Part shown: positions 1-5,896 of the stretch, in pieces
How positions within the stretch are numbered: the first letter of the stretch is position 1
Layout of the letters: the number at the start of each line of letters is the position of its first letter
The notes under the pieces: generated by a model
The model's database searches: none
Told to the model about the DNA's origin: nothing
What the model saw: only the letters and a program-made list of their open reading frames with translations
Translations under genes and position numbers: made by a program
DNA from: Firmicutes bacterium UBA5389
GTDB taxonomy: Bacteria; Bacillota; DTU025
DNA: 7,386 nucleotides
Assembly (NCBI GenBank): GCA_002409965.1
Contig: DHON01000101.1
Span: 1-7,386, forward strand
Reading direction: 5' to 3'

Positions 1-1185
1 GCCAGCCGCGCCGCCCGCCGCACCGCCAGCATCCGCAAGTATCTGCGAGCACGTGGCCAGCTTCACTCTGTCGGATCGCGATAGAAGCTTCGACACTTCC
101 TCCAGGAACACCGGGCCCTCAAACCACCAGTGCCCGAAAAGCTCGGTGTCGAATGCGGTGGTAAGGACGGGCGATTGTGCCGCAGACCTAGCGGCGGCCG
201 CCTCCACCTGCGCCGCGAAGTGCGCCGCATGCTCGCGGGCGCGCGCCGCTGCGGCTACCGGGTCGTAGGGCTGCTTGGTCTTGAGGTCGCCGACTGAGTC
301 GGTGACTCTGTGATACCTCATGCCGGAGCGAGGGTTCTGCTTGTGGAACTCCCTGTAGGCGAAATCGCCGGGATATCCGGTCCACTTCGACCACACCTGC
401 GCGCACAGCTCAGGAACGCGGGGGAAGATGACCAGGCTGGAATCGCGACACCTGTAGAGCTGGTCCACCTGCCGACCGGTGGGCGGAACCACCCGCGTGC
501 TCTCGCCGTAGTGGCTCATGGCGCGCCCGCCCTGTACCGCCATGGCATCGAGCACGGTGTAATCATAGCCCTCGTCGGCCACGAACTCCTCCAGGCCTGG
601 CTTGTAAGCGCACTCGGGGAACCAGAAGCCCCGGGGCTCCACCCCGAAAACCTCAGTGAACATGATGCGACCGATGCGCACCTGAAGGCGCCTGGATTTG
701 TCGTGTTTGAGCAACGGCAGGTAGGCGTGGGTTGCGGCGGACGTTGCAAGCTCAATGGATCCCTCCCGCGCGAGATCCCCAAGAGCGCCCGGCAGATCGT
801 ACTGCATGCCTTCAAACTCCGAGAGGGCCAGCTTGACCTGGTCTTCCATCCAGAAAGTGAGCCTGGCCAACTCGGTGCGCCCATCCGCCAGAAACGCGGC
901 GCGGTCCTCGGCCACCCGGCGCAGACGGTCTTCCAGATAGTCCACGAAACCCCGTTTGAACGCGTTGCACGCCAACTGCTGCCCCAGCACCGGCGTGATG
1001 CTAAGAGTAACGTTTGCGGATATGCCTCTGCGCGCAAGGTTGCGAAAACACCTCACCAAAGGCATGTAGCAGCTCCACGCGATCTCGTATATCCATTCCT
1101 CGCCGAACGGCCACGTGCCGCTCCCCATCACCCACGGCAGGTGACTGTGGAGCACAATGGCCAGCTTAGGATGTTCTTGACCCAC
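1..1185 (-). CDS. GH57 1,4-alpha-glucan branching enzyme (DUF1957 type), N-terminal part, cut at left edge
   Basis: The frame is open from 1185 to base 1 with no stop, giving 395 residues; the C-terminus lies outside the window. Family hallmarks are visible: an N-terminal LAIVLHSHLPWV strand with the HxH metal/substrate motif (residues 8-19), GFWFPECAY (186-194) holding the predicted nucleophile Glu191, and FDTELFGHWWFEGP (345-358) holding the predicted acid/base Asp346. The spacing matches characterised GH57 branching enzymes, in which these residues lie near 183 and 354. Such enzymes form alpha-1,6 branches in cytoplasmic glycogen; known members are about 520-700 residues, so at least 125 are probably missing here. 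The GTG at 1185 was chosen because GGGAGGTG lies just upstream and the domain begins at once after it; no ATG, GTG or TTG occurs further upstream in frame between the patB stop and the GTG at 1194, which overlaps the ribosome-binding site. The last visible residues (386-395) are an odd Gly/Ala run. An alpha-amylase or amylopullulanase of the same family is less likely. Confidence 0.9.
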   Translation of the reverse strand, partial: MGQEHPKLAIVLHSHLPWVMGSGTWPFGEEWIYEIAWSCYMPLVRCFRNLARRGISANVTLSITPVLGQQLACNAFKRGFVDYLEDRLRRVAEDRAAFLADGRTELARLTFWMEDQVKLALSEFEGMQYDLPGALGDLAREGSIELATSAATHAYLPLLKHDKSRRLQVRIGRIMFTEVFGVEPRGFWFPECAYKPGLEEFVADEGYDYTVLDAMAVQGGRAMSHYGESTRVVPPTGRQVDQLYRCRDSSLVIFPRVPELCAQVWSKWTGYPGDFAYREFHKQNPRSGMRYHRVTDSVGDLKTKQPYDPVAAAARAREHAAHFAAQVEAAAARSAAQSPVLTTAFDTELFGHWWFEGPVFLEEVSKLLSRSDRVKLATCSQILADAGGAAGGAAG

Positions 1186-1191
1186 CTTATC

Positions 1192-1199
1192 CACCTCCC
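1192..1199 (-). promoter_or_regulatory. Ribosome-binding site of the GH57 gene
   Basis: On the minus strand GGGAGGTG is followed by GATAAG and the GTG at 1185. The GGAGG core is 8 bases from the start codon, close to ideal. This decides against the in-frame GTG at 1194, which lies inside the Shine-Dalgarno itself. Confidence 0.7.
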
Positions 1200-1210
1200 A
1201 GCCTATCTTG

Positions 1211-1273
1211 CTGTCAACGCTATCAACGCTGTCAACGCTGTCAACGCTATCGACGCTATCGACGCCATCGGCG
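1211..1273. repeat. Seven-copy 9-bp tandem repeat between patB and the GH57 gene
   Basis: On the plus strand the unit is CTRTCRACG: CTGTCAACG, CTATCAACG, CTGTCAACG, CTGTCAACG, CTATCGACG, CTATCGACG and a degenerate CCATCGGCG. The array fills about half of the 119-bp spacer, just upstream of the GH57 ribosome-binding site. Read on the minus strand in the GH57 frame it would encode Asp-Ser-Val repeats, but no start codon precedes it in that frame, so it is probably not translated. Three units carry TTGACA on the minus strand, identical to a consensus -35 hexamer, yet I see no good -10 at proper spacing. Its role is unknown; replication slippage is the simplest origin. Confidence 0.9.
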
Positions 1274-1304
1274 CCCAGTTTGCCGCAGCGCCGCCGCCGC
1301 AGGG

Positions 1305-2492
1305 CTACGGCCCCAAGGCTATTGCTTCTGCTATCCGCTCCAGTCCTTCCTTTAGTGTGGCGCGGGGACAGCCGATATTGATGCGGAAGAAACCTTCGCC
1401 CCCGGGCCCGAACATGCGACCGTCGCTCAGCCCCACGCGAGCGCGGTTGACGAAGAAGTCGCCCAGGCCGTCTGCGTCCAGCCCGAACCTGCGTCCAAGC
1501 CGCCGGCAATCCATCCACACAACATACATACCCTCAGCAGGCGCCACTGTGATCCCGGGCAGACGCGACTTGGCGAAATCCTGAAGGTACCGCAGGTTGC
1601 CCTCGAGGTATTTCACAGCCCGGTCCAGCCAAGCGTTGCCTTCCCCATACCCCGCCTCCAAGGCCGCAAGCCCGAACACGTTTCCTTGGCCCAGGCCCAG
1701 GCCCGTCCGGACCCGGACGAAACGATCTCTCAGGCGCTCGTTGGGGATGACCGCGATGGATGTAGCCAGACCCTGAACGTTGAAGGTCTTGCTGGGCGCC
1801 ATGAGCGTAACCGACCGGTTGGCCGCGCCCTGGCCCACCGATCCGAAGGGAATGTGCATCGCGCCCGGGTAGACGATGTCGCAGTGTATCTCGTCTGACG
1901 CCACAATCACCTCGCGCGGTGCGCACATGCTTGAGAGCCTCGCCAACTCGTCGTCGGTCCACACCCTGCCCACAGGATTCGCCGGACTGCACAGGAGCAC
2001 CAGCCTCGCGCCGTCATCCAGCTTAGCCTGGAGATCGTCCCAGTCCATGGCGTACCTGCCGTCCACTATCTTCAGCTCATTGTTGAGCACACGCCGGCCA
2101 TTGTCCTCCACCACCTCGAAGAACGGAGGGTACACAGGAGACTGCACGATCACGCCGTCGCCCGGCTGAGTGTATGCAAGCACCGACATTGCGAGACCGG
2201 GAATCACACCCGGAGTGATCACAACCCACTCGGGGCTGATCTCCCAGCCGTAGCGCCGCTCGACCCATCCTGCTGCCGCCTCGCGCAGCGACTGGGAAGC
2301 GAAGGTATATCCGTAGGTGGGGTGCTGCACCCGCTCAGCTAGAGCCGCTACGATCTCTGGGGGCGATGCGAAGTCCATGTCGGCCACCCAGAGAGGTACG
2401 ACATCGTCCCGCCCGAACACCTCCATGAGGTTATCCCATTTTTCACAATTGGTGTTGGTTCTGTCAAGCGCCTTGTCGAATTCGGAAAGCAT
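1305..2492 (-). CDS. patB: MalY/PatB family PLP-dependent C-S lyase / aminotransferase
   Basis: This is a 395-residue fold-type I PLP enzyme of the MalY/PatB group, whose members cleave cystathionine or cysteine conjugates (beta C-S lyase) in the cytoplasm; some also act as aminotransferases. Visible hallmarks are WVADMDF (35-41), HPTYGYT (57-63), the cofactor-contacting SPANPVGRVW (169-178), SDEIHCDI (199-206) with Asp200 for the pyridine nitrogen, SKTFN (234-238) with the PLP-binding Lys235, and FFRINIGCPR (368-377) with the carboxylate-binding Arg370. The length equals that of the family and nothing is missing. The ATG at 2492 was chosen over an upstream in-frame start at 2621 because AAAGGAGG lies 8 bases before it and the family alignment begins there. 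A 119-bp spacer without a recognisable terminator separates it from the GH57 gene, so co-transcription is possible. The exact substrate cannot be read from sequence; a generic class I aminotransferase role is the alternative. Confidence 0.93.
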   Translation of the reverse strand: MLSEFDKALDRTNTNCEKWDNLMEVFGRDDVVPLWVADMDFASPPEIVAALAERVQHPTYGYTFASQSLREAAAGWVERRYGWEISPEWVVITPGVIPGLAMSVLAYTQPGDGVIVQSPVYPPFFEVVEDNGRRVLNNELKIVDGRYAMDWDDLQAKLDDGARLVLLCSPANPVGRVWTDDELARLSSMCAPREVIVASDEIHCDIVYPGAMHIPFGSVGQGAANRSVTLMAPSKTFNVQGLATSIAVIPNERLRDRFVRVRTGLGLGQGNVFGLAALEAGYGEGNAWLDRAVKYLEGNLRYLQDFAKSRLPGITVAPAEGMYVVWMDCRRLGRRFGLDADGLGDFFVNRARVGLSDGRMFGPGGEGFFRINIGCPRATLKEGLERIAEAIALGP

Positions 2493-2500
2493 TGGCCAAG

Positions 2501-2508
2501 CCTCCTTT
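2501..2508 (-). promoter_or_regulatory. Ribosome-binding site of patB
   Basis: AAAGGAGG on the minus strand, followed by the 8-base spacer CTTGGCCA and the ATG at 2492. It is a near-perfect Shine-Dalgarno and fixes the start, excluding the longer reading frame that begins at 2621. Confidence 0.85.
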
Positions 2509-2534
2509 GGAGCCAGTATTCGCCTCGCATCCGC

Positions 2535-2562
2535 ATTATCCTGTATGTGCCTCGCGGCACAA
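2535..2562 (-). promoter_or_regulatory. Candidate sigma-A type promoter for patB
   Basis: On the minus strand TTGTGC (2562-2557) and GATAAT (2540-2535) are separated by 16 bases, a moderate match to TTGACA/TATAAT. Transcription would begin near 2528, giving a leader of about 35 bases, too short for a riboswitch or T-box. The -35 hexamer lies inside the inverted repeat at 2546-2561, consistent with repressor control. This comes from sequence match only. Confidence 0.4.
2546..2561. promoter_or_regulatory. Inverted repeat TGTGCC-N4-GGCACA, possible operator
   Basis: Perfect 6-bp arms separated by TCGC, in the divergent region between patB and the ymaF-like gene and overlapping the candidate patB -35 box. 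The size and position fit a dimeric repressor site. With a 4-base loop it could also form a small hairpin in RNA, but no T-run follows, so it is not a terminator. The cognate regulator is unknown. Confidence 0.3.
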
Positions 2563-2570
2563 CACCCCTG

Positions 2571-2588
2571 ATACCAAGGGGGTATAAC
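2571..2588 (+). promoter_or_regulatory. Weak candidate promoter/operator for the ymaF-like gene
   Basis: A TATAAC hexamer (2583-2588) resembles a -10 box and lies 20 bases before the TTG start. It overlaps the right arm of a perfect ATACC-N5-GGTAT inverted repeat (2571-2585). No convincing -35 is seen at 16-18 bases upstream (CAACAC at 2560-2565 is poor), so the promoter may need an activator or the match may be chance. Confidence 0.22.
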
Positions 2589-2595
2589 ATGTAGC

Positions 2596-2602
2596 GAGGT
2601 GA
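2596..2602 (+). promoter_or_regulatory. Ribosome-binding site of the ymaF-like gene
   Basis: GAGGTGA followed by the 6-base spacer TCGGAC and TTG at 2609. It supports the TTG start over the internal GTG at 2654, whose nearest GGAGGA lies 14 bases away. Confidence 0.6.
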
Positions 2603-2608
2603 TCGGAC

Positions 2609-3004
2609 TTGCTGGAATCATGGCTTTCGAAGTTGGAGGAGCACAGTTTCGGAGTGAGCGGTTTCCGCAAGCATGTGCACAAGATATCTGGGACCACGGT
2701 AGCGCAAGCAGGGCACAATCACAAGCTGAGCCTGGTCACCGGGCCTCCGTGGCCCGGATCTGGAGGACACATCCACAGGATTCTGGGCGCCACTGAGACG
2801 GGCAAGAGCCCCCACGCGCATCAGATGAAGGGATGGACCGCGCCCTCCATCGCCACGAGCGCTGAACACACGCATTCCATCGAGATGAACACCAAGGAAG
2901 CCGAAGCGCACGTCCATGCGGTGCACGGCCTTACGTCCGCCTTCGCGCCAAGCAGAGCGATGGCGCTGGCGGCTCGAACGCCTGACGGCGTGTTCGACAA
3001 GTGA
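2609..3004 (+). CDS. ymaF: YmaF-like small protein with six HxH motifs
   Basis: A 131-residue soluble protein with no signal peptide or membrane segment. It carries six His-x-His pairs at residues 22/24 (HVH), 36/38 (HNH), 54/56 (HIH), 69/71 (HAH), 87/89 (HTH) and 101/103 (HVH), with a further His106. Intervals are 14, 18, 15, 18 and 14 residues, suggesting an internal repeat of about 32 residues built from pairs of motifs, with conserved Thr-Gly and Gly-Gly-His turns between them (TGPPWPGSGGHIHRI). This pattern and length match the YmaF family of Bacillota (B. subtilis YmaF is about 137 residues), whose function is unknown; metal binding is inferred from the histidines. The last 20 residues lack the pattern. 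It begins with TTG after a good ribosome-binding site, is divergent from patB, and ends one base from the yhaN stop on the other strand. The overlapping minus-strand reading frames look like shadows, because only this one shows a family pattern. Confidence 0.8.
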   Translation: MLESWLSKLEEHSFGVSGFRKHVHKISGTTVAQAGHNHKLSLVTGPPWPGSGGHIHRILGATETGKSPHAHQMKGWTAPSIATSAEHTHSIEMNTKEAEAHVHAVHGLTSAFAPSRAMALAARTPDGVFDK

Positions 3005-3005
3005 C

Positions 3006-5894
3006 CTATGCACCGGGCGCTTCCAGGGCAAACTCCGCGGCGACCAGCCCGGTCTGCCTGAAGTGCTCCGCCGTGTGGGGATGACAGGTGAAAACCAACA
3101 CCTGGCACACATCGGACAGCTCGGCCAGCACGTGTGCGGCCGCGGCAGAGCGGGCCGGGTCGAAATTGACGAGCACATCGTCCACCATGACGGGCATAGG
3201 TTCGGCGTGCGAGCAGTACTCGCGTACCAGACCGCATCTGACAGCCAGGTAGAGCTGCTGCTCGGTGCCGCAGCTCAGCCTGGCGTTAGGGTAGGCGCGA
3301 CCGCCCGGTCCCACCACATCCAGCGACTCCAGGCCGGCCACACGAGCAATGATCGACGGCCAGCGCCCCCCGGTCATCTGGCCCAGAGCGGCCGAAGCGT
3401 CCTGCATTACTTGCGGCTGGCGCTCGCGTTCGTACTTCTCGCACGCCTGGTCCAGCAAATCGAGGCACACGCGATGCGCAGCCCACTCCCGCAGCATAGC
3501 ATCGAGCTCGCCCACGCAAGACGCCCGTTCGGCGCCTGCCCGGGCCAGCTCGTCCCGCCGCTCCAAGCTCTCCTTGGCCTGGCCCAGCGACCCGAGCTTC
3601 CGATCCAGCTCCCCCGCCTTCGCCTCCAGCTCCTCTGCGCGCTTCGCGGCCTCCTCGAGAACGGCCCTGATTTCGACTGCAGTGTGAGACGAGTGGTCGG
3701 CGCGCGCCCGGGCCCGCGCCGATGCAGGAAAGACCGAGTCCAGCTGGGCCTGGAGATCCTGCACCTCAGAGGCCACGCGCTTGCGCGCCTCGGCCTGCTC
3801 CTGCGCCTCGGCGCTCGACTTGACCAACCTGTCCACCGCTGCCTGGCACTTGCCCTCCCCCGCCGACGGCATTTCCAGCACCGCCAGGACCAGGCCCACA
3901 GCGTCCTCGTAGTCCCCGGCGCGCCCAAGCGCCGCCTCCAATCGCTGCGCTGCCTGGGCGACCCGCTCGCGCGCAGCCTTGGCCCGGCGGATGAGCTCGA
4001 TAGTCTGCAGCGCCCCGTCATGACTGAACACGGGATCGATGCCCCTGTCCGAAAGCCACCTGCGCCACTTGTCGCGCTCGGACGTGAGAGCCGCTCGCGC
4101 AGCCTCCAGCGCTTCCCGGGCAGTATCCAAATCCGCCGCGGCCCGTTCGCGCGCGCCTTCAGCGTCTTCAAGATCCCGCGCCGCGCGGGCAAAAGCGTCC
4201 CAGTCCATCAGATCCTGCCTGGCACGCTCCATCTGCCTGGCCAGCTGGGCCTCATCTACAGTCGCGGCCTGCGAGTCCGCCCCGGCCCCTGTACCCGCGT
4301 CCTCATTCTGCTCCGTCCGCGAAAGCTCTGCCTTGGCAGCCTCCAGCTCCTCCACGGCCCATCGATACGCCGCGGCCAACTGTTCCTCTTGCGCACGAGC
4401 TTCGCCTGCGCGCTCCCGAGCAGCCTCGGCCGTGGCGCCCGCCGCCCGCGCCCGGCTAAGCGAGTTTCGCGCAATCGCGACCCCGGCCGCGGTGCCCACC
4501 ACTATGATGAGCAATGCCGCCCAAGCTGGCCTGTGCAAAGCCGCCAATACCGAACCAACGCCGATCAAAGCGGGCGCCAGCCACGTCTGCGCCCGGCCCC
4601 GCGCCTGAGAGGCAGCCTCAGCTCGCTCCGCAGCCTCGCGAGCCGCATCGACGGCGCGCTGCCCAGCCGCTTCAGCTCGCGCGGCAGCGGCAGACACTGA
4701 CCCAAGCAGCGCTTGGCACCTGCCTATACCCTCTATCCTGGACTCAATCGCCGCCCGATTGGGGTAGCTGGGCTTGCGGCCTCGCTCCAGTTCCTGCTTA
4801 AGCCGGTCATGCTGGCGCATTGCCTCATACGCCGCCTCACCCCGGGCCCGAAGCGCCTCCTGCGCCCGCTCCACCGCGCCGGCCAGCGCCTCCTGAGCGT
4901 TGCGCATCTGGCGCGCAGTCTCGTCCACCCCGGGCGATGTGTCGAACGCCGCCACAGCCCGCTCATCCCAGCCCTGGCCGAGCTCTCCGAGGAGTCGCCG
5001 ATGATCGCCGCGCATAGCGTCTGCCTCCGCTTGGAGTCCCGGAATCGACGCGGCAACGCCCAGATAGCTGTCCAGCTTGAGCTCAAGCTCGCGGATCGCG
5101 CCCGCCTGTCCCAGCAGTCCACTGCAACTACCGTCCTCTGAACCAAACCTCTCCAGAGCCGCCGTTGCCTGGCACAGCCGCTCCCATACCAGCCTAGTCG
5201 AATCCAGGCTGGCATACCACTGCTGATCCTCCCTGGCCTTGCGCAAGGACTCTTTCGTCTGGGCCTGCAGGACCTGGTACTCCCCGATCTCGCGGAGCAG
5301 ACGCGCATGCACGGCAGGATCACGGTCGAGATCGGCAACACGCCTGTCCAGCTCGTCCGCTCTTGCGAGCGCGGCGTTCATCAGAGGCGTGCGGCCTCTG
5401 GGTTTGTAGAGCGACTCGCACTTTGACTCCAGCTTCCTGCGGGCCTCCGGCAACGACCGCGTGCCCAGCCCGGCGCCGGCGCTGTAGATTCTGGACCGCA
5501 CATCATCGGAGCCCAGAGACGACAGCGCAGCCAGCTCCGCCAGGCCGAAGGCGAACACATTGGCATACAGCGCCTTCGACATATTGCCCACCTCCGGCGC
5601 CGGCTGACGCGACTGCCCGCGTTCAGCGTACCGCTGAATCCGCTCCACACGACCATCGAACATCTCCACTTCGAGGCTTCCGCCATGGCGCCCGCCCCTA
5701 TGAGGCGCGTAGAAGCGGCGCGATGCCTCACCCTCGAAACCGAACAGCACACCGCGGACGAACGACATCAGCGTGGTCTTGCCGGCCTCGTTGGCGCCGG
5801 TGAAAAGCACCACGCCTTGATTGCCGGAGGGGACCACGATGCGAAAGTCGTGGAAGATGCCGAAACCGTCTATGTAGACCTCACGTATCCGCAT
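3006..5894 (-). CDS. yhaN: YhaN family coiled-coil ATPase (SbcC/Rad50-like) with membrane hairpin
   Basis: A 962-residue ATPase, almost the length of B. subtilis YhaN (about 963). The N-terminal half-ATPase starts MRIREVYIDGFGIF and holds Walker A GANEAGKTT (33-41). Residues from about 175 to 830 are mostly Ala/Glu/Arg-rich coiled coil. Near its middle lies a hydrophobic stretch (about 439-475, including LLIIVVGTAAGVAIA) long enough for two short membrane helices broken by HRP. The C-terminal half-ATPase has the ABC signature LSCGTEQQ (873-880), Walker B PVMVDDVLVNFD (901-912) and the switch His938 in FTCHPH. No CxxC zinc hook is present, unlike SbcC/Rad50. It is predicted to form a membrane-tethered DNA-processing complex with YhaO; this is family inference and the activity is little characterised. 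The ATG lies 2 bases after the yhaO stop; the nearest Shine-Dalgarno, GGAGGAGG, is 13 bases off inside yhaO, so translation is probably coupled. The yhaM exonuclease gene that follows in Bacillus is absent. Confidence 0.92.
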   Translation of the reverse strand: MRIREVYIDGFGIFHDFRIVVPSGNQGVVLFTGANEAGKTTLMSFVRGVLFGFEGEASRRFYAPHRGGRHGGSLEVEMFDGRVERIQRYAERGQSRQPAPEVGNMSKALYANVFAFGLAELAALSSLGSDDVRSRIYSAGAGLGTRSLPEARRKLESKCESLYKPRGRTPLMNAALARADELDRRVADLDRDPAVHARLLREIGEYQVLQAQTKESLRKAREDQQWYASLDSTRLVWERLCQATAALERFGSEDGSCSGLLGQAGAIRELELKLDSYLGVAASIPGLQAEADAMRGDHRRLLGELGQGWDERAVAAFDTSPGVDETARQMRNAQEALAGAVERAQEALRARGEAAYEAMRQHDRLKQELERGRKPSYPNRAAIESRIEGIGRCQALLGSVSAAAARAEAAGQRAVDAAREAAERAEAASQARGRAQTWLAPALIGVGSVLAALHRPAWAALLIIVVGTAAGVAIARNSLSRARAAGATAEAARERAGEARAQEEQLAAAYRWAVEELEAAKAELSRTEQNEDAGTGAGADSQAATVDEAQLARQMERARQDLMDWDAFARAARDLEDAEGARERAAADLDTAREALEAARAALTSERDKWRRWLSDRGIDPVFSHDGALQTIELIRRAKAARERVAQAAQRLEAALGRAGDYEDAVGLVLAVLEMPSAGEGKCQAAVDRLVKSSAEAQEQAEARKRVASEVQDLQAQLDSVFPASARARARADHSSHTAVEIRAVLEEAAKRAEELEAKAGELDRKLGSLGQAKESLERRDELARAGAERASCVGELDAMLREWAAHRVCLDLLDQACEKYERERQPQVMQDASAALGQMTGGRWPSIIARVAGLESLDVVGPGGRAYPNARLSCGTEQQLYLAVRCGLVREYCSHAEPMPVMVDDVLVNFDPARSAAAAHVLAELSDVCQVLVFTCHPHTAEHFRQTGLVAAEFALEAPGA

Positions 5895-5896
5895 GG

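Noticed and set aside
1211..1273. Possible CRISPR-like array
   Set aside because: Units are 9 bp, directly adjacent and without spacers, and no cas gene is present.
1186..1304. Rho-independent terminator after patB
   Set aside because: GC-rich stretches there can form weak hairpins, but none is followed by a T-run on the minus strand.
310..1584. Long plus-strand open frame (424 codons) across the left region
   Set aside because: It is antisense to the GH57 gene and the end of patB, both of which show clear catalytic motifs on the minus strand. Its Asn-Ala-Ile/Val repeats are just the complement of the 9-bp array, and no protein family pattern is seen.
2618..3178. Minus-strand reading frames opposite the ymaF-like gene
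   Set aside because: They are Arg/Ser/Pro-rich without recognisable motifs, while the plus strand shows regular HxH motifs and a good ribosome-binding site.
2916..4700. Plus-strand open frame of 594 codons
   Set aside because: It lies antisense to yhaN, whose signature, Walker B and coiled coil are read from the opposite strand. Such Arg/Leu/Pro-rich antisense frames are expected in GC-rich coding DNA.
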